Shown here: in pieces, positions 8,861-18,446 of the stretch
Position numbering within the stretch: position 1 is the stretch's first letter
Layout of the letters: every line of letters starts with the position of its first letter
From: Vibrio neptunius
GTDB lineage: Bacteria; Pseudomonadota; Gammaproteobacteria; Enterobacterales; Vibrionaceae
Assembly (NCBI GenBank): GCA_019339365.1
Contig: CP079860.1
Location: forward strand, 1,550,001-1,614,000
Direction: 5' to 3'
Length of the DNA: 64,000 nt
Notes under the pieces: generated by a model
The model's database searches: none
What the model saw: the letters and a program-made list of their open reading frames with translations, nothing else
Told to the model about the DNA's origin: nothing
Translations under genes and position numbers: made by a program

Positions 8861-10102
8861 TTAGAAATTGAACTGGTCTAGCTTGGTCTGAATGATTTGG
8901 TCGGCAATGTATTTATGTGTTGCTGTGGTTGGGTGAGTGACTCCCCAGAACACATATTTGTCAGAGCTATGATACGCACAATCGTTAGTAAGCTCATGAC
9001 TGTAGAGGTAGTCGACAGAGGAGCTGCGGTTGATGTTCAGACAGGCATCTGTTGAGTTCTCAAAACCGTGCTGCTTAGGATTAGATGTCAGCTGATCAAA
9101 GATGCTATGAGCATCGTAAAGAGCCACATTCAGTCCTTTATCCTGATAGAGTGTCGCTTGTTCTGCAATAAAAGTGTTGAACTCAAGAATCTTAGCTCGA
9201 ACGGTCTCAATTTCCTCCTGAGTCGAATATTTAAACTGCGGTGCCTTTGTTGCGTCCGGTAAAGTGAAGAGCAGAATGTTGCTTGCGCCTGATTCGGTCA
9301 GGCGAATCAATGCGCTACTTAAGTCAGCTTTCACGTCCGCCACTTCTCGGCCGTAATTCATGAAATCATTTAGGCCAAATTCCAGCGTCATCAAACTGTT
9401 GTTTGGGTTGTAGTTCTTTGCCATCTTCATGTACGTAAGATAAGACGTCACTTGGTCATAAATGCCTGTCAATGCGACGTATTGGTTGGTGCCGGCAGCG
9501 CCACCGACCGCCCAGTTGTACAGCGGTACGTTTTTGTTTTGCGCTAAGTATTCAGTCCATACCAAACCGTTTGAAAAGTGACCGAGAAACCAAGAATTAC
9601 GGTTGGGGAATACCCATTGGGATCCATTGTACAGATTACCGGTGTCAGACAGGCTATCACCGAAGGCGACAATACGATTGATTTTGTTGTTTACTGCGTT
9701 GTCGTTTGTCCAAATACTATGGTTGTAGGAGAAACGATTGTCTGATGCATAGTAAAGAAGATCGGCACTATCATGATTAACCCCTAGTGTTTCTTTACAG
9801 CGGTTTTCAATCTCAGTTTGCGGGGTATTGGTATAGAACATATTTTTGAAGGAGACCGACGACCACCAATACCCATCGATAGTGAAGTAATCGCCATTGT
9901 CGTCACGAGCCCATTCCCACTCAGTGGAAGGGTCGTCATGGTTCTGCGCTGGACGATACCAGCAGCGAACATAAGTGTATGTCTGTTGGTTTTGCACTTC
10001 AGACGCGTAGCGCACGCTTACGGTTTCAGGAGTGATTGGTAGGTCATCTGCGAAAGCTGGCGTTGTAAACATACAGCCAGCCAAAATTAATGTCTTCTTC
10101 AT
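8861..10102 (-). CDS. tlh: Thermolabile haemolysin / lecithin-dependent phospholipase (GDSL family)
   Basis: This secreted enzyme hydrolyses phospholipids to fatty acids and lysolipids and lyses red cells when lecithin is present. The 413 residues begin with a signal peptide (cleavage after TTPAFA) and a Vibrio-specific N-terminal domain (about 20-140), followed by an SGNH hydrolase domain. The GDSL block is IVAFGDSLSDTGN with nucleophile Ser150. Block III is FGLND, and the catalytic His390 is in WGVTHP. The residue three before the His, usually Asp, is Gly387 here. That matches Vibrio vulnificus VvPlpA, in which a chloride ion replaces the acid of the triad. In V. cholerae the homologue also lies close to prtV, but with hlyA between them. 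Confidence 0.93.
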   Translation of the reverse strand: MKKTLILAGCMFTTPAFADDLPITPETVSVRYASEVQNQQTYTYVRCWYRPAQNHDDPSTEWEWARDDNGDYFTIDGYWWSSVSFKNMFYTNTPQTEIENRCKETLGVNHDSADLLYYASDNRFSYNHSIWTNDNAVNNKINRIVAFGDSLSDTGNLYNGSQWVFPNRNSWFLGHFSNGLVWTEYLAQNKNVPLYNWAVGGAAGTNQYVALTGIYDQVTSYLTYMKMAKNYNPNNSLMTLEFGLNDFMNYGREVADVKADLSSALIRLTESGASNILLFTLPDATKAPQFKYSTQEEIETVRAKILEFNTFIAEQATLYQDKGLNVALYDAHSIFDQLTSNPKQHGFENSTDACLNINRSSSVDYLYSHELTNDCAYHSSDKYVFWGVTHPTTATHKYIADQIIQTKLDQFNF

Positions 10103-10500
10103 AATTATTCACTTATTATTCTGGTTGTAGAGTATTTACTCATCTTTGATCGCATATTTACTATGGTGGAGTCAAAGTAATCAGGTGTTAAATGAATTGA
10201 GATTGAATAAAGATCAAACTTTATACAGAAATGATTAGTTAATAATTAAGTTTACTTAATGAGCGATGTGGTGGCTTTTTGAACTTATTGTGCGCTTGGT
10301 TGAAGTGTGTGTACTTTCATTTCTCAGTTTTACTAAGATATTTAAACTCTAAAATTTGAATGACACATCTAGTTATCGTTAGGCTACATTTCTTGAAGAA
10401 ATCAACTTGGATTGAGAGATGAGAATAAATATTCAGTTAACAGTGTATTGAATGAGTTTTGGAGCATGGCAAGTGATAGAGAACACCAAGAATTAAAGAT
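10103..10500. other. Intergenic region between tlh and prtV
   Basis: About 400 bp of AT-rich DNA upstream of tlh, presumably its promoter region. No convincing gene or RNA was seen in it; short frames on the plus strand lack ribosome sites and have no family features. Confidence 0.5.
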
Positions 10501-10528
10501 AAAAAAGAGCGCAACCAGAGTTGCGCTC
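10501..10528 (-). terminator. Terminator of prtV
   Basis: Read on the minus strand, a 9-bp stem (GAGCGCAAC / GTTGCGCTC) is followed by a T6 tract, 50 bases beyond the prtV stop codon. Confidence 0.88.
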
Positions 10529-10578
10529 AAATCTCACTCAAATATGAGGAGTAGGGAAGTTAAGGAACGGAGAAATCC

Positions 10579-13334
10579 TTATAAATCGACAGTGATGACT
10601 TTAGAAACTTTATCACCATTGTTGTCCATAATGGTCAAACGAACTTCCTGCTTGCCGTAGCTTGGGAAGATAGAGGTAAATACGCGCCCGCGTTTTACTT
10701 TTCCGTTTGGTAGAACCCATTCTGTATCAACGATGCGACCGTCTGGGTCCGAGCTGGTAGACCACATAGTGACCCAACGACCTAGATGAATGTAACGTGC
10801 ACTTGCTGTTGGAAGTACATTGTTTGCTTCAACGGTAATTGTTTCTGTCGCCGTATGCTGATCACCACGATCATCGGTCACAGTTAGAGAAACAGTGTAA
10901 CTACCGTCATTCAGATAAGTCCAAGAAGGTGACTGCTCAGAACTTGATTCGCCGTTACCAAAATCCCATTGGTACGCAACGATTGAGCCGTCACTATCAG
11001 AACTCGAGTCTCTCGCTGTAACATTTAGGCCATCTGCTGACAAGGTAAATGCTGCGACTGGAACCTGGTTAGGTTGTTCTGCTTTCGAGACTTTAATGAC
11101 ACCGTAAGTATTGTCGGCAGCTTGCTCAATCACTTCGATTTGAACACCGTGCTCAGCCAGAAGGCGACCAGCATCAGGGGCTTGAGGATTGGTGTAGTCT
11201 TGGTTGTCAGCAAAGTAAGCATTGCCAATTAGGCTGACATCTTCAAGTACGTCACCATCTTTGTTTTCAAGACGCATTGCTTTTTGATCGTTCAATGAGA
11301 ATGCCGCATCACGTACTTGGTAACGCGTTTGCGCCGCTGCTCCTGAGTTAGCCCAAATCATTGCATTTTGGTCAGCGTCGACGACTCCCAACCAACCTTC
11401 TCCTGGGTGTTTACCAACCCAGTTGTCAGTCATTGACTCATCAACATACCAAACGATTAGACCTGGTTCGAATGACATTAATTGACCAAAGCGTTTGATG
11501 TTGTTCAGACCTTCATCGACATCGTTGTGGCTACGCCATTGAAGTAGGTAGTAATGGGCAGCTTCGTTGAAGCCATCGTTTAGGCGGTAGCCACTCAGTG
11601 CAAAGCTAGATTTTCCTTCTGCATCGTCAATCAAGGTAGAAGTACCGTCAGCTTCAATTGAGATGTTATCGATATGCAGACCTTCCATTGCCAGTCCGCC
11701 ATCTGTCACGTAATCGAAGCTTAATTCTACGGTTTGTCCAGCCCATTGTGATAGGTCAAACTCTGCGTCAACCCAACCAGCAGATTCACCGCCAATAGCA
11801 GGTACAAGCCCTGTGTTGTATGGGTCATCCATCGTTGTGATGTTACCAGCGATCGGTTGGCCATTGATCAATACGCGAGCGTAATCGTAGTCTTTTTCAA
11901 TCTGATACCAAGCTTTAAATACCAGTTTGACATTACTCCCTTGAGGGAGAGTAAGCTGACGAGACATCTTGTTCTTCAGATCGTCACCTTTACCTGAGTG
12001 GAAACTGAAGTTACCTGAGTAAGGTTTATGACCTTCGGTACGTTTTACAGGTAGGTCAATGCGGACCATGTTCTGCTTATCGTTGTCGATAGTCTGGTGA
12101 AGCGTAATTTCTTCGCCTTTTGTTGTCAGGTCTCCAAGCGCGATGGTTTGGTTCGAAATCCACTTACCGCCAATCGACTCTTGCAGGAACTGTTTCGCCC
12201 ACGAGCTGAATGCCGTTGGCTGCGTGCCGCCAATCTTGCCAGCCCAGCTACCTGAAGACATGATTGACCAGTAAGAGACGGGTTCACCTTTGCCTGTGTA
12301 CTGAGTGTCGTATTCATCAGGCAAGCCCAAATCATGGCCATACTCGTGAGCACAAACACCCGCCGCGGCGTCAATAGGTTGAATGGTGTAGTCGAATGCC
12401 GCGTATTTGCCGTCAAAGCGACCAGGTACCGTACTTGAAGTACCTTCTAGCACATGGTACTTACCTAGATTGTAACGGTGAGACCAAATCGCATCATCGC
12501 CCAATACACCGCCACCAGCTTCTTCACCAACGGAAGAATGGAACACCATTAAGTGGTCAATCACGCCATCTGGTTCACGGAAGTTACCGTCACCATCATA
12601 GTCATAGCGGTCTTCGATATCATAGTCGGCAAGGTTGATACTTGGATCTTGTGCTAACTGGTTCAATGCCTCACGAACCAATTCCTGAGCGTTGAGATCG
12701 TTGTCTGTTGTTGCCGAGTTGCCACCATAGAATGACGCGTTTTTTGAAGCTCGATACCAGCCAGCAGCTTGACCTGCCACACTATAGCTTTCTCCAGACT
12801 CACTCTCGTAGTATTGACGCATTGAGATAAGATTTTCGCCATTCGGGCCAAGATAACCAGCACCTGAGAAAAGTAAGTTCTGATAGTGTTCAGGTTTATA
12901 GCTATCGTAAAGCATCTCGGTATGCTCAGACGTTAATCGGTTTTCATTCCATGGTAAATCTGGGAAATCAACCAATAAGGCCAGTACCTTGTCAGTACGC
13001 TTCTGAGAGAGGTCAAAGGCAAACATGTGTGCTCTATGTTGACCTTGTTTGGTTTCTATTGATTTTAGGATCTTCGCCCGTTGTTCGAGTGCTTTTTTTC
13101 CGAACTGCGCGTCACCTTTAAAGCCATTGTTGAGTTTTGCGTTGAGGTATTTGTTAAGTGCAGTTTTCTGCTCGTCAACGGAAGAGTTTTCATCAAGAAG
13201 GCCTTTTCGAACCAACATTTCGATGATTTTCTCTTCGTTCATTACACCTAAGTCTATAGGTGTTTTGGCGTGACCACTGACACTAAAAGGGTCAGCACTG
13301 CTGTTGCCAGCAGTGTTTTCCTCATAGGACTCAT
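10579..13334 (-). CDS. prtV: M6 family (immune inhibitor A/PrtV-type) secreted metalloprotease; signal peptide out of frame as read
   Basis: PrtV-type proteases are secreted zinc enzymes that degrade host and matrix proteins. The uninterrupted frame runs from 13242 down to 10579 (887 residues). It contains an N-terminal propeptide (KIIEMLVRKGLL, KGDAQFGKKALEQR), the M6 catalytic domain with the zinc motif AHEYGHDLGLPDEYD, a beta-rich middle region, and two C-terminal PKD-like domains (the first with YQWDFGNGESS). Upstream in another frame, an ATG at 13334 with an AAGGAAAT site encodes a clear signal peptide (MRKTLLATAVLTLLVSV). In the downstream frame, HAKTPIDLGV, which matches PrtV just after its signal, precedes residue 1. 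One missing base between about 13255 and 13300 would join them. Without that correction the protein would lack a signal. Confidence 0.88.
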
Positions 13335-13447
13335 ATTATTTCCTTATTATATTCTGATTGCCAAATTCCACTTAATAAAGTGGGCATAACGTTGCGTGAA
13401 CAACAAAATCCCTAATCAAAGGGAAGATGAATTAATGAATTTTCAGC

Positions 13448-13705
13448 TTATTTATTCTTATCTGCTGAGATGCATTTTGTTTCAGTCGGGTTACTTTTCT
13501 TGTTATTGTTATTATTATTTTTTTTGTTTTTGTCGAATCTATTAGCAAGATAAATCTGGAGAGATTCTTGTTTCTCTTCATAGGTTTGGTTATCACAAAT
13601 AACCCCTCGTTCGATTAAAGAATCAAGGAGTTTCTCATCATTAGGGAGTGGATTTGCAATAACAGCGGAAGAGATAACTGTTAACAGATAACTGACAAAT
13701 TTCAT
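13448..13705 (-). CDS. Small secreted protein resembling the propeptide of the neighbouring M6 protease
   Basis: This 85-residue protein has a signal peptide (MKFVSYLLTVISSAVIA, cleaved before NPLPN). The mature N-terminal part aligns without gaps with the PrtV propeptide over about 36 residues. NDEKLLDSLIERG here pairs with NEEKIIEMLVRKG there, and ESLQIYLANRF with TALNKYLNAKL. Roughly ten identities and many conservative changes are seen by eye. The C-terminal third is a low-complexity Asn/Lys tail (six Asn in a row) ending KCISADKNK. It lies just upstream of prtV on the same strand, so the two may be co-transcribed. It has no catalytic domain. It could be a free-standing propeptide acting as an inhibitor or folding aid, or a leftover of a duplicated protease gene. 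Confidence 0.65.
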   Translation of the reverse strand: MKFVSYLLTVISSAVIANPLPNDEKLLDSLIERGVICDNQTYEEKQESLQIYLANRFDKNKKNNNNNNKKSNPTETKCISADKNK

Positions 13706-14147
13706 TTTATTTTTATAAGATATTAATGTTTCGAAACAAAATATAACTAAGTGTTATTAAATGCAATGGCTATTTTTTGCTCGGCAAGATCTTGGTTCAC
13801 GGATCAACAAAATACGTAAACAAGGTAATTTATTTCTATTGGCATTATTGTTATTTATATAGTTATCCCAATTGAATAACTAATTTTATTAAATAATCAT
13901 TAACGAGTCTGGAGGCCTTGATAAGTCGAAAATAGCGGCGAGTAGACGATATATTTATTTTATCGTATGGCCTCAATGCAAAAAAAACAACATAAGGTAC
14001 TATCAATTGCAGTGAAGAATGAACGAAGATTGATGGCTGGTGGAGTGATAACCATTTAAATGAGTCTATGTTTTCAGCAGCTTGAAGTGGCTTTATCTGA
14101 GATTGGTTTGAACGTAATTTGCTATCAAGCAGATGAGCATTGACAGT
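13706..14147. other. Intergenic region of about 440 bp, no recognised gene
   Basis: AT-rich sequence between the propeptide-like gene and the choice-of-anchor gene. A 97-codon frame on the minus strand (13863-14156) has no ribosome site, no recognisable family and a composition expected of chance. A short plus-strand frame near 14059 reads SLCFQQLEVALSEIG, which is mildly protein-like, but nothing upstream extends it. Confidence 0.4.
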
Positions 14148-14171
14148 AAAGGCCACATCATGTGGCCTTTT
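14148..14171. terminator. Hairpin, probable weak bidirectional terminator
   Basis: AAAGGCCACAT and its near-complement ATGTGGCCTTTT form a tight stem just beyond the stop of the minus-strand gene. The T tracts are short on both sides, so termination may be partial. Confidence 0.6.
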
Positions 14172-14176
14172 CCGTT

Positions 14177-15942
14177 CTATAGATCAACGCGATAAATGGA
14201 TGTGGTACCGCTTACCTCGTTGCCCACTGCGAGCAGATGCTGGCCGCTGCGGGTGAAATAGCGAATAGATTCCGGGCCTAAATCTCCTGCTTCAGAATTG
14301 TAGGTACCGTTAGCGCATTCGCCTTCAGACACTTGAGTACAAACCGGCTTGGAGAAATCACGATTATTGATGTAGCTAATGAACATTGGGGCAGTTGGAG
14401 TGCTGACGTCGTAAATCATAATCCCTCCTTGGCGTTCCAATCCAATAAATGCGTAATGGCGATTATTGATGAAGGCGACTTCTATCGCTTCTGGTTCAAC
14501 ACCTTTATCATCACTGCGATCGTCTGCCGTATTGTTGCTGTCATTGCTGCTATTTAGATGTTCTGAGTCTAACGTGTGTACGATGTCTGCAAATTCATCT
14601 CCGCTATCAAACACCAGCTCACCGTTTTCATTCCATAGTGAAAACGAGCGGCTGCCAAAACTGTACACGGTATCGTTTTGTTCAAGTTTCCCAGTGGGTT
14701 TGATGACTTTGAGGCGACCCAGTTGTGTCTTATCACTCAATGAGTGTTTCAGTGGGTGGGAAGCAGCAACCTCTAAATCCTTACCACGTAGCTCATCGCT
14801 GTAGGCGATACAGAAACCTTGTTCACTGGTGTATTTTTCTGTGCCCGAAAAATTATCTTCATCCCAGTTGAATCCGCGCTCATCACAGACACTTTGCGTC
14901 GTTTTTAATCCATACTCTCTACCATCGCCTTCGTTAGCGGTTGCGATGTACGTGTGACCATCGATTTGGAAACTGACGATGGAATCCGGCATGTATAGGC
15001 CTTCCAACTGTGGATAGGAGTGGAAGTTGCCGACTATTTTATCTTTGTTCGAGGCGTCTAGGGTGTGAATTTCCCAGCTCTTCCCCCCAAACCGAAGATA
15101 GACTCAACGGAAGCCGCTCTAACATCCACTTTAGCGAGGGCGTTGTTTTCTTGCAGGGCGACATATAAATAGCCGTCATCGGCAAAAGTTAGATACTCAG
15201 GCTCCAAATCTTGTGCAACGGTTGCCCCAGGTGCGGATATTCTGACTGAACGGGTGAGTTCATGGTGTCGAGACTCTCCCTGATTGAAGGCTTTGAAGGA
15301 GATTTGGCTAACTTTCGCTTGTTCAACTCCCGAAGCAAGATCGACTAAAGTAATACTGCCTTCTGGGTCAACGGTGTAATCGGCATTAGGCTCACCTTCA
15401 TTCGCGGTTGCAATGTATCGACCGTCCTTAGAGAAAGACACCATATCCGGCAGTGCGCCTGTAGGGTAAGTCTTAACAAGCTCAAGTGTTTCTGCTTGAT
15501 ACAAAGCAATTAGGCCATTTTTCTGTTTCACTTGATTTTCAATCGCGACAGCAACTAAGCCATTGTGAACGGAAACACTGTTTGCCGCACCAATCTCAAT
15601 GCCAGCCATTTGACCCGCGGTGGATAAATCAATGTGAGCGGTTTTAGTGGGACGATTTTGTGTATCTAACGCCATCACGTCGACACGTTTTGCTTGAGCA
15701 TTAACCACAAACAGTTGATCACTGCATTCGTCGTAAGCGACGATCTCAGCGGCTGAAGTATCAAACTGGCTGTCAGCAACGTAAGTACCTAACAGTGTTA
15801 ACCCGGTGATAGAAGACTGAGATTTTTCTGGCTTTTCGGTGATCTTACACTCCATAGCCAGTTGAGTGTTTGGCTGAGACGCACAGCCCGACAGAGCGAT
15901 AGCAGTGCAAGTGGCCAAGATAGCCAGTTTATGAGCAGTCAT
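14177..15942 (-). pseudogene. Choice-of-anchor I type secreted lipoprotein (beta-propeller), frameshifted as read
   Basis: The start at 15942 follows a strong AAGGAGGAA site and gives a lipoprotein signal with lipobox ALSGC. The body has repeated propeller-like blades, recognisable from ATANEGEPNADY and later ATANEGDGREYG, plus ALPDMVSF and MPDSIVSF. This is the pattern of the choice-of-anchor I family, distantly related to phytase-like and alkaline-phosphatase-associated proteins, whose activity is mostly unknown. At a C6 run (15083-15088 on the plus strand) the frame breaks: before it the protein reads SIFGLGG, and one extra base makes it continue as KSWEIHTLDASNKDKIVG. The corrected protein is about 590 residues. 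The run type suggests sequencing error. Confidence 0.8.
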
Positions 15943-16073
15943 CAAAATGGTTCCTCCTTGAAATACCGCGCTGATAGTACGGCTCAAGTGTGAAACAAAT
16001 ATGTAAATTGCATAACGGGTGAGTGAATTTAGAATTCAGGGAGCGGGCTGCTCCCTGTGGTTGGTCGCCTTTA

Positions 16074-17777
16074 TTACCTTTTTGAGTATAGGTAAGTTCG
16101 ATATCCACCCATTAAGTTTTTTGCTTTGTAACCACTATTTACTAATTGACGATAAGCGACATTACCGCGTAACCCCACTTGGCAATAGATTACAATCTCT
16201 TTGTCTTTTGGCAGTTCTTCCATCCTGTGGCGCAACTGGTCGACAGGTATATTGATGGCACCTTTGATGAAACCGACGTTTTTGAGTTCACTTGGGTTAC
16301 GAACATCGAGAAGCAGTTGATCATTAGTTAGCGAGTCCATTTCATCGAAGTGTATCGGTGTTGAATCACCCTTGATGATGTTGTTTGCAACAAATGCAGC
16401 TTGGTTAATGACGTCTTTCGCCGAGCCATATGGCGGTGCGTAAGTGAGCTCTAAGTGTTGAAGCTGCTCGACAGTCATGCGCGCTCTTTGGGCAACCGCC
16501 ATCACATCAATTCGTTTATCGACACCATCTTTGCCCACCGCTTGAGCACCAAAAATCTGTCCTGTTTTAGGATCGAACAACATCTTGAACGAGACAATTT
16601 CAGCGCCTGGGTAGTAGCTTGCGTGGCTAGCGGTATGCACATAGACTTTTTCATAGCCAACACCTTCGCGTTTCAATTGCTTCTCGTTTTTCCCTGTTGA
16701 GGCAACGGCAAGGTCAAAAATCTTACAAATAGCGGTGCCTTGTGTACCATGATAGGTTTCATTGCGTCCGAGCATATTGTCGGCAGCCATACGACCTTGA
16801 CGGTTAGCAGGCCCTGCAAGGGGAACCAGAGTTTGTGCACCCGTAACAAAGTCTTTTTCTTCGACCGCATCACCGACAGCGTAGATACTAGGATCGCTAG
16901 TCTGCATCATTTCATTGGTGTAGATACCACCTAGCTCACCAATTTGTAGCCCTGCTTCTTTTGCCAGCTTAGTTTCAGGACGCACACCGATGGCCATGAT
17001 CAAGATGTCGGTGGTTAACGACTCACCGTTGTTAAGGGTTAGGTTTAGCTCACCTTCGACATGTTGGTGTTCGGTGTCTTCGCCAGAGCTAAAGCTAGCA
17101 ATATGCTGGTTTGGTATATACTCAACGGCTTCAAGCGCCACCCCTAGTTTAAGATCGATGCCCTTTTGACGTATTTCAGCATGGGCAAAGCCCGCCATTT
17201 CGCGGTCGACAGGGGTCATCACCTGATCCGCCATCTCAATCAGTGTGGTTTTAATTCCCAACTGGTGAAAGGCTTCCATCATTTCTAGACCGATGAATCC
17301 GCCACCAACAACCGTTGCGTGTTCTGGCTTGTTCATCTGGATGGTTTGAATAATACGATCCATGTCTGGAATGTTACGTAGAGAGTGGGTAAGTGGGTTA
17401 TCAATACCAGGGATTGGAGGAACCACAGGGCCGGCTCCAGGGCTCAGCAAAAGGAAGTCGTAGCGTTCCGTATATTCACTACTATCCAGTAGATTCTTAA
17501 CCGTAACTTGTTTGTTGTGTCGGTCGATAGATATGACTTCGTTCATAACACGAACATCAACGTTAAATCGAGCTAAGAAGCTGTCTGGAGTTTGCAGGAG
17601 GAGCTTACTTCTATCTTTAATGTCCCCACCGATGTGGTATGGCAAGCCGCAATTGGCGAACGAGACGAAACTTCCTCTTTCGAACATGATGATTTCTGCG
17701 CTTTCACTCAAACGGCGCGCACGTGCAGCGGCTGATGCTCCACCAGCAACACCACCAACAATCAGAATTTTTGTCAT
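16074..17777 (-). CDS. CoA-disulfide reductase / NAD(P)H polysulfide reductase with C-terminal rhodanese domain
   Basis: This flavoenzyme reduces CoA disulfide, CoA persulfide or polysulfide with NAD(P)H. The 567 residues start with the FAD-binding motif GGVAGGASAAARARR. The redox cysteine is Cys43 in SFANCGLPYHIGG, followed by the NAD(P)H-binding segment VVGGGFIGLEMMEA and the second FAD motif IYAVGDAVE. A rhodanese domain (about 480-567) carries its own Cys532 in IYCQVGLRG. The layout with Cys43 and a rhodanese Cys near 531 matches Shewanella Npsr and the CDR-RHD enzymes. It is divergent from an ArsR-type regulator and two sulfur-transport genes, so a role in sulfane-sulfur handling is likely. 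A decayed second copy of its 5' end lies just upstream. Confidence 0.9.
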   Translation of the reverse strand: MTKILIVGGVAGGASAAARARRLSESAEIIMFERGSFVSFANCGLPYHIGGDIKDRSKLLLQTPDSFLARFNVDVRVMNEVISIDRHNKQVTVKNLLDSSEYTERYDFLLLSPGAGPVVPPIPGIDNPLTHSLRNIPDMDRIIQTIQMNKPEHATVVGGGFIGLEMMEAFHQLGIKTTLIEMADQVMTPVDREMAGFAHAEIRQKGIDLKLGVALEAVEYIPNQHIASFSSGEDTEHQHVEGELNLTLNNGESLTTDILIMAIGVRPETKLAKEAGLQIGELGGIYTNEMMQTSDPSIYAVGDAVEEKDFVTGAQTLVPLAGPANRQGRMAADNMLGRNETYHGTQGTAICKIFDLAVASTGKNEKQLKREGVGYEKVYVHTASHASYYPGAEIVSFKMLFDPKTGQIFGAQAVGKDGVDKRIDVMAVAQRARMTVEQLQHLELTYAPPYGSAKDVINQAAFVANNIIKGDSTPIHFDEMDSLTNDQLLLDVRNPSELKNVGFIKGAINIPVDQLRHRMEELPKDKEIVIYCQVGLRGNVAYRQLVNSGYKAKNLMGGYRTYLYSKR

Positions 17778-17855
17778 TACTTAACTCCAAAATTAATTCA
17801 AAGTACATGAGTCACCACTCTCGAAAGAAGAGTGGTTTATTATTTACTTTTCCAA

Positions 17856-17973
17856 TCAAACAAACTCGCCGTGTCCAAATATAATGATTGCGGCGCTTTC
17901 ACTCAAATCGGTGCGCACGCGCTGCTGCTGAAGCTCCTCGCGCAACGTCACCTATGATAACAAGCTTAGTCAT
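17856..17973 (-). pseudogene. Relic of a second CoA-disulfide reductase gene (N-terminal fragment only)
   Basis: On the minus strand an ATG at 17973 opens MTKLVIIGDVARGASAAARA, closely matching the first 20 residues of the intact reductase (MTKILIVGGVAGGASAAARA). After a frame break, LSESAAIIIFGHGEFV continues the match to LSESAEIIMFERGSFV, then a stop follows. Several substitutions hit the Rossmann glycines, so this is a diverged remnant, not a sequencing slip. It occupies the space between the regulator's promoter and the intact gene. It may come from a tandem duplication, or from an original adjacent paralogue that was mostly deleted. Confidence 0.8.
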
Positions 17974-18011
17974 AGTGAATACCTGTAAGAATGGGTCTTG
18001 ATGCTCTAAAT

Positions 18012-18027
18012 ATTAGCCAATGCTAAA
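18012..18027. promoter_or_regulatory. Operator-like repeat, left copy, in the arsR/reductase divergent promoter
   Basis: ATTAGCCAATGCTAAA is itself an imperfect palindrome (TTAG...CTAA) and recurs inverted 45 bp away with 15 of 16 bases matching. Its position between the divergent transcripts fits a binding site for the adjacent ArsR-type regulator. Confidence 0.6.
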
Positions 18028-18056
18028 CTAAAATATTCTAAATGTAAATTATCTAA

Positions 18057-18072
18057 TTTAGCATTGACTAAT
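18057..18072. promoter_or_regulatory. Operator-like repeat, right copy, in the arsR/reductase divergent promoter
   Basis: TTTAGCATTGACTAAT is the inverted partner of the copy at 18012-18027. It ends 56 bases before the regulator's start codon, where a repressor would block transcription. Confidence 0.6.
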
Positions 18073-18128
18073 GTAAAAAATTGGGCCACAATTCGAGGTA
18101 ATTAAGTAAAGTCTAATGTAAGGTCGAT

Positions 18129-18446
18129 ATGAATCCAGATACTCTTGATATCATTCAGATGAGAGACAGTGCAGAGGAAGCCTCGGGTATTCTTAAGATC
18201 ATGGCTCATCCGGTTAGATTAATGATCCTTTGCCAACTGACACAAGGTGAAATTGGCGTTGGGGAGCTGCAAAACAATGCTCTCCTCAGTCAATCTGCAT
18301 TTTCCCAACATTTGACGGTATTACGTAAAAACCATTTGATTAAGGCACGTAAGGTGTCTCAACAAGTATTTTACTCCTTAGCTGACGCTCGAATCGACAC
18401 TTTGATTGAGTGTTTCCATGCGGTTTTTTGTCGGAGGGCATCATGA
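18129..18446 (+). CDS. ArsR-family transcriptional regulator, BigR/YgaV-like persulfide sensor
   Basis: A 105-residue winged-helix repressor. The recognition helix region reads LLSQSAFSQHLTVLRKNHLI (about 50-70). Cys35 in LMILCQL and Cys101 near the C-terminus correspond in position to the two cysteines of BigR, SqrR and YgaV, which form a di- or polysulfide bond on exposure to sulfane sulfur; a third Cys is at 95. The metal-binding cysteine pair of classical ArsR is not present. It overlaps the next gene by four bases (ATGA) and is divergent from the CoA-disulfide reductase, so it probably controls both directions in response to sulfide or persulfide. Confidence 0.85.
   Translation: MNPDTLDIIQMRDSAEEASGILKIMAHPVRLMILCQLTQGEIGVGELQNNALLSQSAFSQHLTVLRKNHLIKARKVSQQVFYSLADARIDTLIECFHAVFCRRAS

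Noticed and set aside
13500..13550. AT-rich TTATTATTATT tract as a microsatellite repeat
   Set aside because: It encodes the Asn/Lys tail of the small propeptide-like protein; the low complexity follows from Asn and Lys codons.
13863..14156. 97-codon frame on the minus strand
   Set aside because: No ribosome site, no recognised family, chance-like composition in AT-rich DNA; treated as non-coding.
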